Part shown: piece after piece, positions 7,979 through 16,933 of the stretch
Layout of the letters: the number at the start of each line of letters is the position of its first letter
Position numbering within the stretch: position 1 is the stretch's first letter
Assembly: GCF_023375815.1 (NCBI RefSeq)
Contig: NZ_CP067412.1
Span: 310,001-374,000 of the forward strand
DNA: 64,000 nt
Direction: 5' to 3'
Source of the DNA: Pseudomonas sp. HS6
GTDB taxonomy: Bacteria > Pseudomonadota > Gammaproteobacteria > Pseudomonadales > Pseudomonadaceae
Translations under genes and position numbers: made by a program
The notes under the pieces: generated by a model
What the model was told of the DNA's origin: nothing
The model's database searches: none
Seen by the model: only the letters and a program-made list of their open reading frames with translations

Positions 7979-9144
7979 TAGAGAACGTCCTCCAGGAACT
8001 GCTCGATGATTTCATCGCGGGCGTTGAGTTGATAAACCATGTGTTCGTTCGGCGCGTAGCGGCCGTAGTCGATGACCACGTACCAGGTGCCGTTCTTGTA
8101 CTTCTCGACGCTGTTGAGTTCCGGGTGCAGGTAGACGCTACCGCCAGGAATGGTTTCGTCGGCGACCAGGGTTTGCAGCCAGTCGTTGATGCGTTTGACT
8201 TCCTGATCCATGAACGACTTGGTCAGGTTCTTGGCCATGGCTTTCTGGCCGGCCTTCACCAGCTTGCGGCTGATGGCGTCTTCCAGACCGACGTAGCTGA
8301 TGAACTTGCCGGTGATCGAACGGTTGCCCAGCAGCGAGAAGCCGCCCAGCACGGTGCGGGCGTAGTAGCTGACGCCGTAGCGGTTGAGCAGATCGCCTTC
8401 GGTGGAGGTGTCGAGGATGTTGTATTCAACGACGCGGGACACGTCTTCGGCGTAGGTCACCTGGTTGCCCGGGCTCTCCCACTGCTTGACCTTGGCCAGC
8501 GCGGCAATCGCGAGGCTCGATGGCGCAAGGAAAACGTTTTTCTTCGCCGCTTTCGAGTACACCGCCGGCATGTTGTGCACCACCAGGCAACGGTCGAAAC
8601 CGAGGTCGGCGCCGCCCAGATCCTTGCTGTACAACACTTGGTCAGCGACCGAAGCATCCTTGCCGTCCAGCACTACACGGGCCTTGATGCGCTTGCCGAA
8701 CGAGGCGAACTCGCTGGCCACCGCTTTAGTGCCGGTGAAGCCCGGCGCGCCGATGATGGTCAGGTCTTCCGGGACGCTGCCCAGTGCAGCCAGACCGAGC
8801 TTGCGGCCGGTCGCCGGCTCAACGCCGCCGATCACTGCGTTGACGGTGTCGGCCGGGGTTGCGCCCGCTTCGACGATCACCACGTACACCGGCACCTTGA
8901 CCACTTTGAGGATCTGGTAAACGGCGTGGTACAGAGTGCCCTCTTCCGAACCGGTCGGGTCGAGCAGTGCGTGGGTGGTGAAGCTGTTGATGCGAAACGG
9001 TGCGTTGCGCGGAATCAGCGGATCGGCTTTCGGCGCGGTGCCGACCAGACCGATGACGTTGTCGCCCAGGCCACCCATGGCCTCGGGGGATTCGGTGGCA
9101 TTGACGGTAATGCCGTTGTGCTCGAAGTTCAGAACCTCAGCCAT
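7978..9144 (-). CDS. P2-type contractile tail sheath protein (gpFI-like)
   Basis: 388 residues, the usual length of P2 FI (396). The N terminus (MAEVLNFEHNGITV) and the conserved C-terminal sheath core (DEIIEQFLEDVL end, RSITGKFISYVGLEDAI middle) match R-type pyocin sheaths. Polymerised around the tube, it stores the energy for contraction. It lies directly upstream of its tube partner and downstream of a small conserved tailocin ORF (9,147-9,332). Confidence 0.95.
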   Translation of the reverse strand: MAEVLNFEHNGITVNATESPEAMGGLGDNVIGLVGTAPKADPLIPRNAPFRINSFTTHALLDPTGSEEGTLYHAVYQILKVVKVPVYVVIVEAGATPADTVNAVIGGVEPATGRKLGLAALGSVPEDLTIIGAPGFTGTKAVASEFASFGKRIKARVVLDGKDASVADQVLYSKDLGGADLGFDRCLVVHNMPAVYSKAAKKNVFLAPSSLAIAALAKVKQWESPGNQVTYAEDVSRVVEYNILDTSTEGDLLNRYGVSYYARTVLGGFSLLGNRSITGKFISYVGLEDAISRKLVKAGQKAMAKNLTKSFMDQEVKRINDWLQTLVADETIPGGSVYLHPELNSVEKYKNGTWYVVIDYGRYAPNEHMVYQLNARDEIIEQFLEDVL

Positions 9145-9146
9145 AT

Positions 9147-9332
9147 TCAGTCAGCCTTCTTGGCAGCGGCCTTCACGGCCTTGGTGGTAGGTGTTTTCAG
9201 TTCCAGTCGACCGGCGCCGTGCAAGGCACTGGCCTCGACATCGAGCAAATCGAGTTCCTGGCCGACGCTCGACCAGTGCCCACCGCCGGTGGGGAATGGA
9301 ACGAGCACGGTGTAGGTTTGGCGGGTTGCCAT
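9147..9332 (-). CDS. Small tailocin protein upstream of sheath, function unknown
   Basis: 61 residues from the ATG at 9,332 (MATRQTYTVLVPFPTGGGHW), which has GGAG nine bases upstream; another ATG at 9,347 would add five residues. It ends with a lysine- and alanine-rich tail (KAVKAAAKKAD). It sits two bases before the sheath, so it is in the same coupled unit. Size and place resemble the DUF2635 gene that precedes the Mu-type sheath, including the charged tail, and it may be the P2-type counterpart; that comparison is mine and untested. Confidence 0.65.
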   Translation of the reverse strand: MATRQTYTVLVPFPTGGGHWSSVGQELDLLDVEASALHGAGRLELKTPTTKAVKAAAKKAD

Positions 9333-9403
9333 TTTTCGTTTCTCCATAAACGGGAAAGCCCCCTGCTTTCAGGAAGGGGCTGAATTGCTGATCAGCAGAT
9401 AAG

Positions 9404-9431
9404 AAAACGCCCCGACGGTGCGGGGCGTTTT
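9404..9431. terminator. Hairpin terminator after second Tfa gene
   Basis: AAAACGCCCCG and CGGGGCGTTTT form an 11-bp stem with a 6-base loop, flanked by T-runs on the minus-strand side. It follows the second Tfa stop (9,431) and precedes the small ORF and sheath. It may separate a baseplate/fibre transcript from the sheath transcript. Confidence 0.75.
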
Positions 9432-9850
9432 TATGCAGGCAGGCTGGCGAGCCATTGCGGCGCTGCTGGCCGGTGTTCGGCCAGGGGCAACTCACCGCCC
9501 ACCGGCCAGATGCGAAGCGTGCGGCGATAGGTTTGCAGCTCGAGGTATTGCGCCGGGGTCAGCAGCGTAGGCCAGCGCTCCACTTCATCACGGTACTGGT
9601 CAACAACACTGTCCGTGGCTTTGATCTGCAGGTTGCGCCACGAACGCTCATACCCTTCCAGTTCGGCGGGCGTCGGCCCCGGCCGGTCAACCAGGATCGG
9701 ATAGCCGTCATCATTCGCGACGATCAGCTTGCCGATGGACTGACCGGTCAAAAGCTCCTGCCAGTACTCCTGGGTGATTTCAACGGCATCGGCTGGAATC
9801 TCTCCCCCAAAAGGTTCGTAAAAACCGCCCGTGGATTTTGAATAAAACAT
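9431..9850 (-). CDS. Tail fibre assembly protein (Tfa/gp38-like), second copy
   Basis: 139 residues starting MFYSKSTGGFYEPFGGEIP at 9,850, with GGAAG six bases upstream. The FYSKSTGGFY start, a 'G.IP.DAVEI' segment and 'LLTGQSIGKLIV' are hallmarks of tail fibre assembly chaperones. These fold and trimerise the C-terminal receptor-binding part of the fibre and are usually matched to it. The 3' end (YRRTLRIWPVGGELPLAE) is truncated or diverged relative to usual Tfa. It lies 63 bp after a hairpin that ends the first Tfa gene. Confidence 0.82.
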   Translation of the reverse strand: MFYSKSTGGFYEPFGGEIPADAVEITQEYWQELLTGQSIGKLIVANDDGYPILVDRPGPTPAELEGYERSWRNLQIKATDSVVDQYRDEVERWPTLLTPAQYLELQTYRRTLRIWPVGGELPLAEHRPAAPQWLASLPA

Positions 9851-9913
9851 AGGTTCTTCCTTGTTTGATAAACCAACGTATCCCAAACCACCCACTTGGG
9901 TGGCTGGACATGA

Positions 9914-9938
9914 AAACGCCCCGATGTGCGGGGCGTTT
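9914..9938. terminator. Hairpin terminator overlapping the end of first Tfa-like gene
   Basis: AAACGCCCCG and CGGGGCGTTT form a 10-bp stem with a 5-base loop. The stop codon of the upstream gene (9,937-9,939) lies in the right arm. It is nearly the same sequence as the hairpin at 9,404-9,431, suggesting duplication of a gene-plus-terminator unit. Confidence 0.7.
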
Positions 9939-10446
9939 ATTGAAGCGCCGGATCTGGTGTGCCGGGTGAGGATTCCGGCCAGCCATCCTTGAGTATTTCA
10001 TCGGTGAAGGTGCCGGCCTCAAGCGCCTCCAGCAAGATCAACTCACGGTCGAAGCAAGCCTGCACGTGAGCGCGGACAGCCTTGGCAATGGCAAGAATCT
10101 GCTCGGCGCCGATCTCGACAAAACCATTGAGGGTTTTGAAGTTGCAGCGATACTCAGGGTCGAGAACTGCAGAGAGCCCAGTGCCGGCGATCAGCGCCTG
10201 GCTGTCGCGGGTCGTATCAATCGACAATCCATCGACGACAACGCCGACACCTTCATGTCGGTAGCGCTCTTGTGCGATCAGCACCGCCTGTCGCCCTCGC
10301 TCCAGTTCCGCAGCGTCAAATCCAAAAGCAGCCTCAAGCTCTTGAATAGTTGGCTCGTGATCAAACAGAACTTCGCTTTCGCTTAATACCCAATCAGGCT
10401 CGACAAAACGCAACGACGCACCATTGTTTGAATATGCTCGATACAT
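9937..10446 (-). CDS. Tail-fibre-associated protein with DUF4376-like region
   Basis: 169 residues starting MYRAYSNNGASLRF. The central part (GVGVVVDGLSIDTTRDSQALIAG) resembles DUF4376, which is found in tail fibre assembly proteins of Pseudomonas phages and tailocins. It lies nine bases after the fibre, which is the classic place for a fibre chaperone, so I read it as the first of two consecutive fibre chaperones. TAGGAT lies seven bases upstream of the ATG. Confidence 0.7.
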   Translation of the reverse strand: MYRAYSNNGASLRFVEPDWVLSESEVLFDHEPTIQELEAAFGFDAAELERGRQAVLIAQERYRHEGVGVVVDGLSIDTTRDSQALIAGTGLSAVLDPEYRCNFKTLNGFVEIGAEQILAIAKAVRAHVQACFDRELILLEALEAGTFTDEILKDGWPESSPGTPDPALQ

Positions 10447-10455
10447 AAGTAAATC

Positions 10456-13400
10456 CTAGAAAGTATAAGAGGTCGCATAGCCATTACTGGCTGCCGGGGC
10501 ACTGTTCGCCGAATAATAGAGTGTCAAAGTCCCCCCCAGCGTCAGGCCGGAGAAGGGGGTCAGGCTTCCCATATTCGTAGTTCCACCAGAACCAAACACA
10601 ATGGAGCCAGTGCCTGTCGAATCCGAACAAAGCGTTATGGAGCTGCCTGCGGCATTGGTTGCGCTGGTGATAACATGGACATAACCGCCTATCGAATTTG
10701 CATTTCGCGGAACAAAACCGGTCAATGAAAGCGCAGTGAATGTAGTGGCCGAACCATTGATTAAAAATCTCTTTGTCTCAGTTGTAACTGTGCGACCACT
10801 CTGTACACCCGCGTTCAACTGACCACTGGCGTTAGTTTGCCAGACGCTCACCAATGCGCTGGAGGTATATCCCGTCGGCATATAAGTGCCAGCATAGCTT
10901 TCGGGAACCGATACCGACGTGGCGTTGACGCCCAGCAACTTTGCAACTTTTAACTCAGGGTTATAAATAACGTAAATGCCGACGCTACCGCTTGCAGGTG
11001 CAACGCCGAAGTCCATTCCGCCCGCGCCAACGGTGGTCAGATTTATGGAGAGATTGACGTTCGATAACTTGTACTGGCCAACGCCTGGTTGCTCGACAAT
11101 CAATTGGTCGGCCGTAAGCGTTGCAACCGATGCAGCAGCGGGCAGCGATACTCTGAGATTACGCGCGGCGCCGACTTCTGCACCGTTAAGCCGAGCCGAC
11201 CTGGCATCTGCAGCCAATGCTGCGACATCAATGCTTCCCTGATTGACCGGTGCGTTCCAGGCTTTGATGCACCACATGACGGCGAGGTTGCGGGGGCGGG
11301 TTTCAATGCCACCTTTTTCTGCTGACGGCATATGGATGTTTGAGGTCAGCGTTGCACCCAACACCCCTGCCCCCGCCGGCTTGGGTATCGGAGCCAGATT
11401 GGTGAAACTACCTACCAGATTGCCGCCTACGGGATTGGGTACTGTTCCGGTATCGGCAGTCAGGACCGTGTGACAGTGATCGACCATTGAGTGGCCTTGG
11501 TTCGTACCGAGCCCACGCCCAGCATCCACCCCACGCCCATGATCCCAGCCCCGCAGGAATTCACCACGCGATTCCGGCAAACGGAAGTTACCCGCGCCCT
11601 CATCGCCCTTGTTGAACGTCGTACCGAGATACGCCGCCAGATCCGGATAGATCGCAATGCTCTGCACGCTGCCATCCAGCTCCAGATAACCGGCAGGCAC
11701 GACGCCCGTTGGGAACGACAGTACAGCACCCACCGGAACAGAAGATTTAAGCTGCGAGACTTCCTTCGCCAGTGCAGCTACATCGATGCTTCCTTGATTG
11801 ATCGGTGCGTTCCAGGCCTTGATGCACCACATGACTGCGACGTTGCGCGGACGGGTTTCAGTTCCACCGGTACTTCCAGTCACCCCCTGAGAGGCGCGCC
11901 AATTGGTAACAGCCAGCCCGGAGGCATTACCCTGAACCATTTCGTTGCCGGTGGACGAGACCGAGTGGTTGTGCGCCTTGAGCATATCGGCCTGAGCAGT
12001 ACCGACATTGCGACCTGCATCCACGCCTCGACCATGATCCCAGCCCCGAAGGAATTCACCGCGCGAATCCGGCAAGCGGAAATTGCCCGTACCCTCATCG
12101 CCTTTGTTGTAGGTCGTACCGAGGTAAGTCGCCAGATCCGGATAAGTTGCAGTGCTCTGCACACTGCCATCCAGCTCAAGAAAACCGGGCGGCACAATAC
12201 CCGTCGGAAACGCCATGACAGCACCGACCGGAACGGCCGAGCCGAGGCGTGAGACTTCCTTGACCAATGCCGCCACGTCGATGTTTCCCTGATTGACCGG
12301 GGCGTTCCAGGCTTTGATGCACCACATGACGGCGATGTTTCGGGGGCGGGTTTCTGTAGCAGCGCCGAAATTATAGGTTCTTACACGACCGATATTCAGA
12401 TCAGCGTTGTCACCTTCTGTACGCAATACCCAATCAGTAGTCGTATCCTTCAACACTACTGTCGGAATCTCTCCATTCGGGTCAACGGCCTGTCCACCTC
12501 CAGAGCCTGTCGGAAGGAAATGGTAGTGAGCCTTCAGACTATCCGTCTGAGAACTTCCTTGAGCACGTCCGCCATCTACCCCACGCCCATGATCCCAACC
12601 GCGCAAAAACTCCCCACGCGCTTCCGGCAACCGGAAATTCCCGACACCCTCATCCCCCTTGTTGAACTTGCTGCCCAGATAGGCGCTCAAGTCCGGGTAA
12701 GTCGCGCTGCTCTTGACGCTGTTGTCCAGCTCCAGGAAACCCGGTGGCGGCGTATCAACGGGGAACGCCACAATCGAGCCCACCGGCAACGCCGAGGCCT
12801 TGGCAATCAGCGCTTCGACTTCAGCCTTGGTGTAGGAGTCCTTGATGCCGAAACCGGACAACGTGTCGGGATTCGAACCCGCAGTCGCGCGGCCATATTC
12901 GTCGACGCTCAGACTCTTATAAGTACCGGCAGCAATCCCGGTGCGCCCTGCCAGCATCTTGAATGCCAGCGCGGTGGTGCCGAGGGTGATCGGCGCGTTG
13001 GTGGTCAGATGCCACAGCGAGTCGCCGTTGAGCGTGCCCTCTTCCACCATCACCGTCAGGCCTGGTGTGACCTTGGCGCTGACGTTGGCATCGTTGGCCC
13101 GAGTCCAGTCACCGTTGGCGACGATCCACAGACCGTTGTCTTTCGCCAGAGTCTGACTCGGCAGCAGCACGCGGTCGCCGGCAATCACCGCCACACCGTC
13201 GATCTGCTGCGCACCGTTCAACACCACGTTGGCGGTGGCGGCGACACGTACCGATTGTTTGCCATCGAGTTTGCCGAGTTCTTCGGCGAGGTAGCTCATG
13301 ACCCAGGCACGGGTGGCCTTGACCACAGTGTCGTCGATCAGCAGCGTCACCAGCGAGGCATTGCTGGTCTCGAAAATCGAGCGAATGTAGAACTCTTTGC

Positions 13401-13755
13401 CCGAGCCGGATGTGGCCAGCACCGGTTTGAACGACTCCGGGTATTTGACGATGGCGTAAAGAATGCCGGTGTCGGTCCACAGCCCGGCTTCACGCACGTA
13501 CCAGCCGCCGACGTCCGGCGGGATGGTGACTTCGGCGAGCAGCCAGCTCGGGTTTTTCTCGTCCTGGAACAGTGCATTGAGCGGTCCGCGCCAGACTTCT
13601 CGCTTGAGCGCGGTGGCCGTCGCGGCCGGGTTGTAGACCGCGCCGCCGCCATCGCCGACGGAAATCTGCGTCAGCTTGATCGGTACGCCCGCCGCCTTGC
13701 AGGCGGTTTCGTAGGCAATCCCTGCGTTGGTTAGCAGGGTGTAATAGTCAGCCAT
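10456..13755 (-). CDS. Tail fibre with three tandem tail-collar domains
   Basis: 1,099 residues. Residues 1-150 are the P2 gpH-type N-terminal baseplate-attachment region (MADYYTLLTNAGIAYE). After a linker, three tandem tail-collar units start near residues 322, 506 and 670. Each contains PVG-[SA]-[IV], FLELD-S, TYPDL or IYPDL, YLG, F/Y-NKGDEG, NFRLP, RGEFLRGWDHGRGVD and ends with ETRPRN-AVMWCIKAWNAP-NQG-IDVAAL. Residues ~846-1,099 are unrelated, rich in S, T, G and A, and probably bind the surface receptor that determines which strains are killed. The gene directly follows I and precedes two fibre chaperone genes. Confidence 0.93.
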   Translation of the reverse strand: MADYYTLLTNAGIAYETACKAAGVPIKLTQISVGDGGGAVYNPAATATALKREVWRGPLNALFQDEKNPSWLLAEVTIPPDVGGWYVREAGLWTDTGILYAIVKYPESFKPVLATSGSGKEFYIRSIFETSNASLVTLLIDDTVVKATRAWVMSYLAEELGKLDGKQSVRVAATANVVLNGAQQIDGVAVIAGDRVLLPSQTLAKDNGLWIVANGDWTRANDANVSAKVTPGLTVMVEEGTLNGDSLWHLTTNAPITLGTTALAFKMLAGRTGIAAGTYKSLSVDEYGRATAGSNPDTLSGFGIKDSYTKAEVEALIAKASALPVGSIVAFPVDTPPPGFLELDNSVKSSATYPDLSAYLGSKFNKGDEGVGNFRLPEARGEFLRGWDHGRGVDGGRAQGSSQTDSLKAHYHFLPTGSGGGQAVDPNGEIPTVVLKDTTTDWVLRTEGDNADLNIGRVRTYNFGAATETRPRNIAVMWCIKAWNAPVNQGNIDVAALVKEVSRLGSAVPVGAVMAFPTGIVPPGFLELDGSVQSTATYPDLATYLGTTYNKGDEGTGNFRLPDSRGEFLRGWDHGRGVDAGRNVGTAQADMLKAHNHSVSSTGNEMVQGNASGLAVTNWRASQGVTGSTGGTETRPRNVAVMWCIKAWNAPINQGSIDVAALAKEVSQLKSSVPVGAVLSFPTGVVPAGYLELDGSVQSIAIYPDLAAYLGTTFNKGDEGAGNFRLPESRGEFLRGWDHGRGVDAGRGLGTNQGHSMVDHCHTVLTADTGTVPNPVGGNLVGSFTNLAPIPKPAGAGVLGATLTSNIHMPSAEKGGIETRPRNLAVMWCIKAWNAPVNQGSIDVAALAADARSARLNGAEVGAARNLRVSLPAAASVATLTADQLIVEQPGVGQYKLSNVNLSINLTTVGAGGMDFGVAPASGSVGIYVIYNPELKVAKLLGVNATSVSVPESYAGTYMPTGYTSSALVSVWQTNASGQLNAGVQSGRTVTTETKRFLINGSATTFTALSLTGFVPRNANSIGGYVHVITSATNAAGSSITLCSDSTGTGSIVFGSGGTTNMGSLTPFSGLTLGGTLTLYYSANSAPAASNGYATSYTF

Positions 13756-14391
13756 TCAGGCCCCCTGAGGATAAATAGTGGATGTTTCGACGGTGTAGAG
13801 AGCGGCCGCCATGAAGGCTTTGCCGGAGGTTTCGAGTCCTTCGAGGAACACCGGATAGACCGTGGTCAGTTCGCCGCAGAAGGTCGCGGCACCGATGACG
13901 TGGTTGCCGAAGGCGCTGAGGCCGACCGATACCGACAGCACGTCCCGTTCGCTCTTGGCATCAGCCAGGCGTCGGTCGAGACGGGCGTCAATGGCTTCGC
14001 TGTAAGGTTGTTCGCTGAAGGCCCGTACAGAGAAGCTGTAAGGCGTGCCCGGCGGAGTCTGTTCGTACCAGGCGCGGATTTCGGGTCTGAGCTGCAACCC
14101 CTTGGCGGCGTTTTCCAGCGCCTTGCGGGTGCCGGCCTGACGCGCGGTGGGCCAGGCCAGTTCGACGGTCAGGCGTTTTTCGGCTTCCGGTGCGTCGGTG
14201 CTCCATTCGGCCACGCCGCGATCTGCGGCGAGATACGGCAGGAACGCGACCGGTGTCGAGCTTGGATTCATCAGTTCGGGAAACGGTGGCGCGATGCGGT
14301 CAATCAATGTGCTGAAGCCGATGTCGAGTGCCCGCTCCAGCGCCGAGCTGTTGGCCGGCAGCAGGGTCGGACGCGGTGTCTGGTCCGTCAT
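13756..14391 (-). CDS. P2-type baseplate/tail protein I
   Basis: 211 residues from the ATG at 14,391 (MTDQTPRPTLLPANSSALER), which overlaps the J stop as ATGA; the longer frame from 14,448 adds a tail that lies inside J. The family pattern is visible in LLPANSSALERALD and the central PYLAADRGVAEWS. gpI caps the baseplate wedge where the fibre docks. It ends immediately before the fibre ATG with no gap. Confidence 0.9.
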   Translation of the reverse strand: MTDQTPRPTLLPANSSALERALDIGFSTLIDRIAPPFPELMNPSSTPVAFLPYLAADRGVAEWSTDAPEAEKRLTVELAWPTARQAGTRKALENAAKGLQLRPEIRAWYEQTPPGTPYSFSVRAFSEQPYSEAIDARLDRRLADAKSERDVLSVSVGLSAFGNHVIGAATFCGELTTVYPVFLEGLETSGKAFMAAALYTVETSTIYPQGA

Positions 14392-15383
14392 AGCGTCTGC
14401 ACCTCGACCTCGACCGCCGTGCAGTACGGCGCTTGAAACGCGGAGCACACGATGGGTGTCAGCGGTTCAAGAATCTGCAACTGCACGGCGCCGGCGCTGT
14501 GCAGCGTGTAGTCGATCCAGCTCGGGTCGACCCGGCCTTCCAGACGATGGCAACTGTCGGCGTAGGCTTGCAGATGTTGTTCGGCGGCAACTTTGGTCAG
14601 GCCCGAATCCGGGCCGGAATTGATCTTCGCCACGACGCGGATTTTGTAGCGCTGAATGTCAGCCGCTTTGACGGTGACCTTATCGGTTTCCGGGCAGACA
14701 TCGGGCCGGGCGAAGTGTTGGCGCACACCGTCGAGCAGCGTTGCGGACGGCGTGCCGTCGGCGTCCCGGGAGAGTACCGTCACCTGCACTTCGCCGGGGG
14801 CCGTGCGGCGACCGTTGCCATCCTTGACCTGTGCGGCGAGACCGTCCGGTGCGAAGGTGTAGGTGACGTTGACGACACCGGCATCGGTGGATTCGACCTT
14901 CACCGCCGGCCGTTCGCCGAGGGTGAAGACTTCGCGGCGGTACTGCATCCGCGAACCCGCCGCCGGGGCATGGGGCGCCAGGTAATAGCGCAACCGGGCG
15001 TCATCGTCGCTTTCGTAAATCGCGGGCACCGGCGGGAATGCCGCCGGGTCGCCCGGGTCAAGCAACTGCCGCTCCAGGCCCATGTCCGCCAGCCGCGCAT
15101 CAAGGTTGCTGCCGGTCGCCCACCACGCCAGCATCTGCTTGATGCGAGCGTTGTATTTGCGTTCGTGGGTTTGCAAGCGAACGCAGAAAGCTTCCAAGGC
15201 CATGGTCAGCAGTTCGCTTTCGTTTTCCAGGCTGGTCTTGAGTTTCGTGGCGCTGTCCGGCGAGCGGGTGCCGACATACTCGAGGACGAAGGTCTTGAAC
15301 TCGGCCAGCAGATCCTCGAAGGCCTCGACCTTGATCAGTGAAGGTTCGGCCAACTGGTTCTGGCCAGGGATCAACATGCTCAT
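14388..15383 (-). CDS. P2-type baseplate wedge protein J
   Basis: 331 residues, a Baseplate_J domain protein. The family's key region around residues 100-150 is present (DARLADMGLERQLLDPG; DDARLRYYLAPHAP). gpJ dimers form the baseplate arms in P2 and R-pyocins. ATG overlaps the W stop by four bases and its TGA overlaps I. Confidence 0.93.
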   Translation of the reverse strand: MSMLIPGQNQLAEPSLIKVEAFEDLLAEFKTFVLEYVGTRSPDSATKLKTSLENESELLTMALEAFCVRLQTHERKYNARIKQMLAWWATGSNLDARLADMGLERQLLDPGDPAAFPPVPAIYESDDDARLRYYLAPHAPAAGSRMQYRREVFTLGERPAVKVESTDAGVVNVTYTFAPDGLAAQVKDGNGRRTAPGEVQVTVLSRDADGTPSATLLDGVRQHFARPDVCPETDKVTVKAADIQRYKIRVVAKINSGPDSGLTKVAAEQHLQAYADSCHRLEGRVDPSWIDYTLHSAGAVQLQILEPLTPIVCSAFQAPYCTAVEVEVQTL

Positions 15384-15712
15384 GTCACGACCTCGAAAGT
15401 CTGTTGGCGGTTTTTCCAGGTGCCGGCAAACCGCAGCAGCAACCCGGCGCCCTGACGGCTGGCGACGATCACTTGCGGCTGGAAGTCGCCGATACCGTTC
15501 TGTGTGTTGTAGAACGCTTGCGCGGCGTGGCTTTGCGCCAGAAGCAGAACGTCGTCACCGAGGTTCTGTCCCAGCAACGTGGGAATCAGCGACCCGTACA
15601 AAGGCCGTTTCTGCCGTGTGCCCAACGGCGTGGTCAGGGCTCGGGTCGCGCGCTGCACGAATTGCAGCCAGTCGTCGACCGTGGCCCCGGTGTTTCTATC
15701 GATTCCGATCAT
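15380..15712 (-). CDS. P2-type baseplate protein W (gp25-like)
   Basis: 110 residues, GPW/gp25 family, starting MIGIDRNTGATVDDW. It contains the family's conserved LGTRQKRPLYGSLIP segment. gp25 proteins link the baseplate wedge to the sheath and start sheath assembly. Overlaps J as ATGA. Confidence 0.93.
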   Translation of the reverse strand: MIGIDRNTGATVDDWLQFVQRATRALTTPLGTRQKRPLYGSLIPTLLGQNLGDDVLLLAQSHAAQAFYNTQNGIGDFQPQVIVASRQGAGLLLRFAGTWKNRQQTFEVVT

Positions 15713-15726
15713 GGGAGGCTCTTGAT

Positions 15727-16335
15727 TCAGGGGCTGATGACGCGACCCTGGTGATCCACCAACGGGCCGCTGAAGTGCACGCCCGAAGCGTCGATCGTCA
15801 GGCCGACGGCGCCCAGTTGCAGGTTGATCGCTTGCGGCGTCATCGCCAGCCGCGCCGGGCCGATGCTCAGTTCAAGCGATTCGCGAGAGCCGTTGAAAGC
15901 CGCCGGGCCGTTTTGCCAGTGCAGGGTGTGAGAGGCATCGTCGTAGCCACTTTCGCTGCCATCGACATGCACCCGCCGCGTCAGCGTGGGGACGGTGGCG
16001 GCGGGTGGAAAACGGTCACTGTTCAAGCCGAACAATGCCACGCTTTGCGCACCGCTTTCGCCGCTGCCGTAGTTGAACAGCAGACACTGCTCGCCCACGC
16101 TTGGAATTCGCGACTCGCTTTGCGCACCGGCGCTCGGGTTGAAGAACTTGATGGCCGGGGTGAGCAATCCACCGTGGCTGACCCGACAGGTGTTGCTCGC
16201 CGCATCGACCTCCTGACAGATGCCGATGCGGCAATAACTCTCGGCGCGCCGGTGCAGGTCTTCGATCTCCGCTTCCATCTCGGCCAGACGTTCGATGATC
16301 GGGCCCAGTTGCATACGCAGTAGTGCGTCGAACAT
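15727..16335 (-). CDS. P2-type baseplate spike assembly protein V
   Basis: 202 residues, close to P2 gpV (211). An N-terminal helix (LGPIIERLAEMEAEIEDL) leads into an OB-fold region with GLLTPAIKFFNPSAGAQSE and VGEQCLLF, and the C terminus is repetitive beta sequence (LELSIGPARLAMTPQAINLQ) expected for the triple beta-helix needle. No HxH iron-binding tip motif is seen at the end (GPLVDHQGRVISP), so the tip may be chelated by another residue set or a separate tip protein. Gap to W is 14 bases. Confidence 0.92.
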   Translation of the reverse strand: MFDALLRMQLGPIIERLAEMEAEIEDLHRRAESYCRIGICQEVDAASNTCRVSHGGLLTPAIKFFNPSAGAQSESRIPSVGEQCLLFNYGSGESGAQSVALFGLNSDRFPPAATVPTLTRRVHVDGSESGYDDASHTLHWQNGPAAFNGSRESLELSIGPARLAMTPQAINLQLGAVGLTIDASGVHFSGPLVDHQGRVISP

Positions 16336-16338
16336 CGG

Positions 16339-16860
16339 TCAGGCCTCCAGCGAGGTGTATTGGTCAGGGTCATCGATGTCGCTGACTTCCCAGGTACGAG
16401 CGAATTTCGGTGTGCCGAGCGGATCGTCGAGCAAGGTCGGACCGAGATACAGGGTCTGATTGAATGTCAGGGTCCATGCCTTGTTTGGCTGATCGGCGCG
16501 AATGGCCAACGACGGCATGCCATCAATGTTCATCGGCAAATCACATTGCTCGCCGGGCAGGCCCCAGCGGTTGTCGGTGATCAGGTTTTTCAGTATGGCG
16601 ATCAGGTCGCAGGCAGCAAACGCCGTGGCGGAAACCGCCGGAATGACCTGCAACGACAGCGTCAGCACATGGGCAATCCGCCCGTTGGCTGCACGCTCTC
16701 CCGGTGCATTTCGTTCGATGTCGATCAGCACCCAGGCCTTGTCGCCGGGTGCCGTGAAATCATCGTGTTTACCAACCTGCACGTTCAGGTCGACGGTGTT
16801 GCGCAAGGCTGTCGCCATCGCAGTGAACAGCTGCGATGGCTGCCGGATCGGTGCGGGCAT
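16339..16860 (-). CDS. Tailocin protein between holin and V, possible tail terminator/completion protein
   Basis: 173 residues from the ATG at 16,860 (MPAPIRQPSQLF), supported by AGGAGG five bases upstream; a longer open frame from 17,019 overlaps the holin gene. The layout, an N-terminal helix (LFTAMATALRNTV), then strand-rich stretches with a WVLIDIERNAPGE segment and a final TFNQTLYLGP, resembles the fold order of tail terminator proteins. P2-type loci keep tail completion genes just before V. I do not recognise a specific family, so the role is inference. Confidence 0.6.
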   Translation of the reverse strand: MPAPIRQPSQLFTAMATALRNTVDLNVQVGKHDDFTAPGDKAWVLIDIERNAPGERAANGRIAHVLTLSLQVIPAVSATAFAACDLIAILKNLITDNRWGLPGEQCDLPMNIDGMPSLAIRADQPNKAWTLTFNQTLYLGPTLLDDPLGTPKFARTWEVSDIDDPDQYTSLEA

Positions 16861-16933
16861 GCATGACCTCCTTTTCAAATGTCCACGCGCAGTCCCGCCG
16901 CACGACGTGCAGCGAGACAAGAAAGTGAAGGGG

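Noticed and set aside
11240..12790. Possible tandem repeat array or CRISPR-like structure
   Set aside because: The repetition is of long, coding tail-collar domains, not short spaced repeats.
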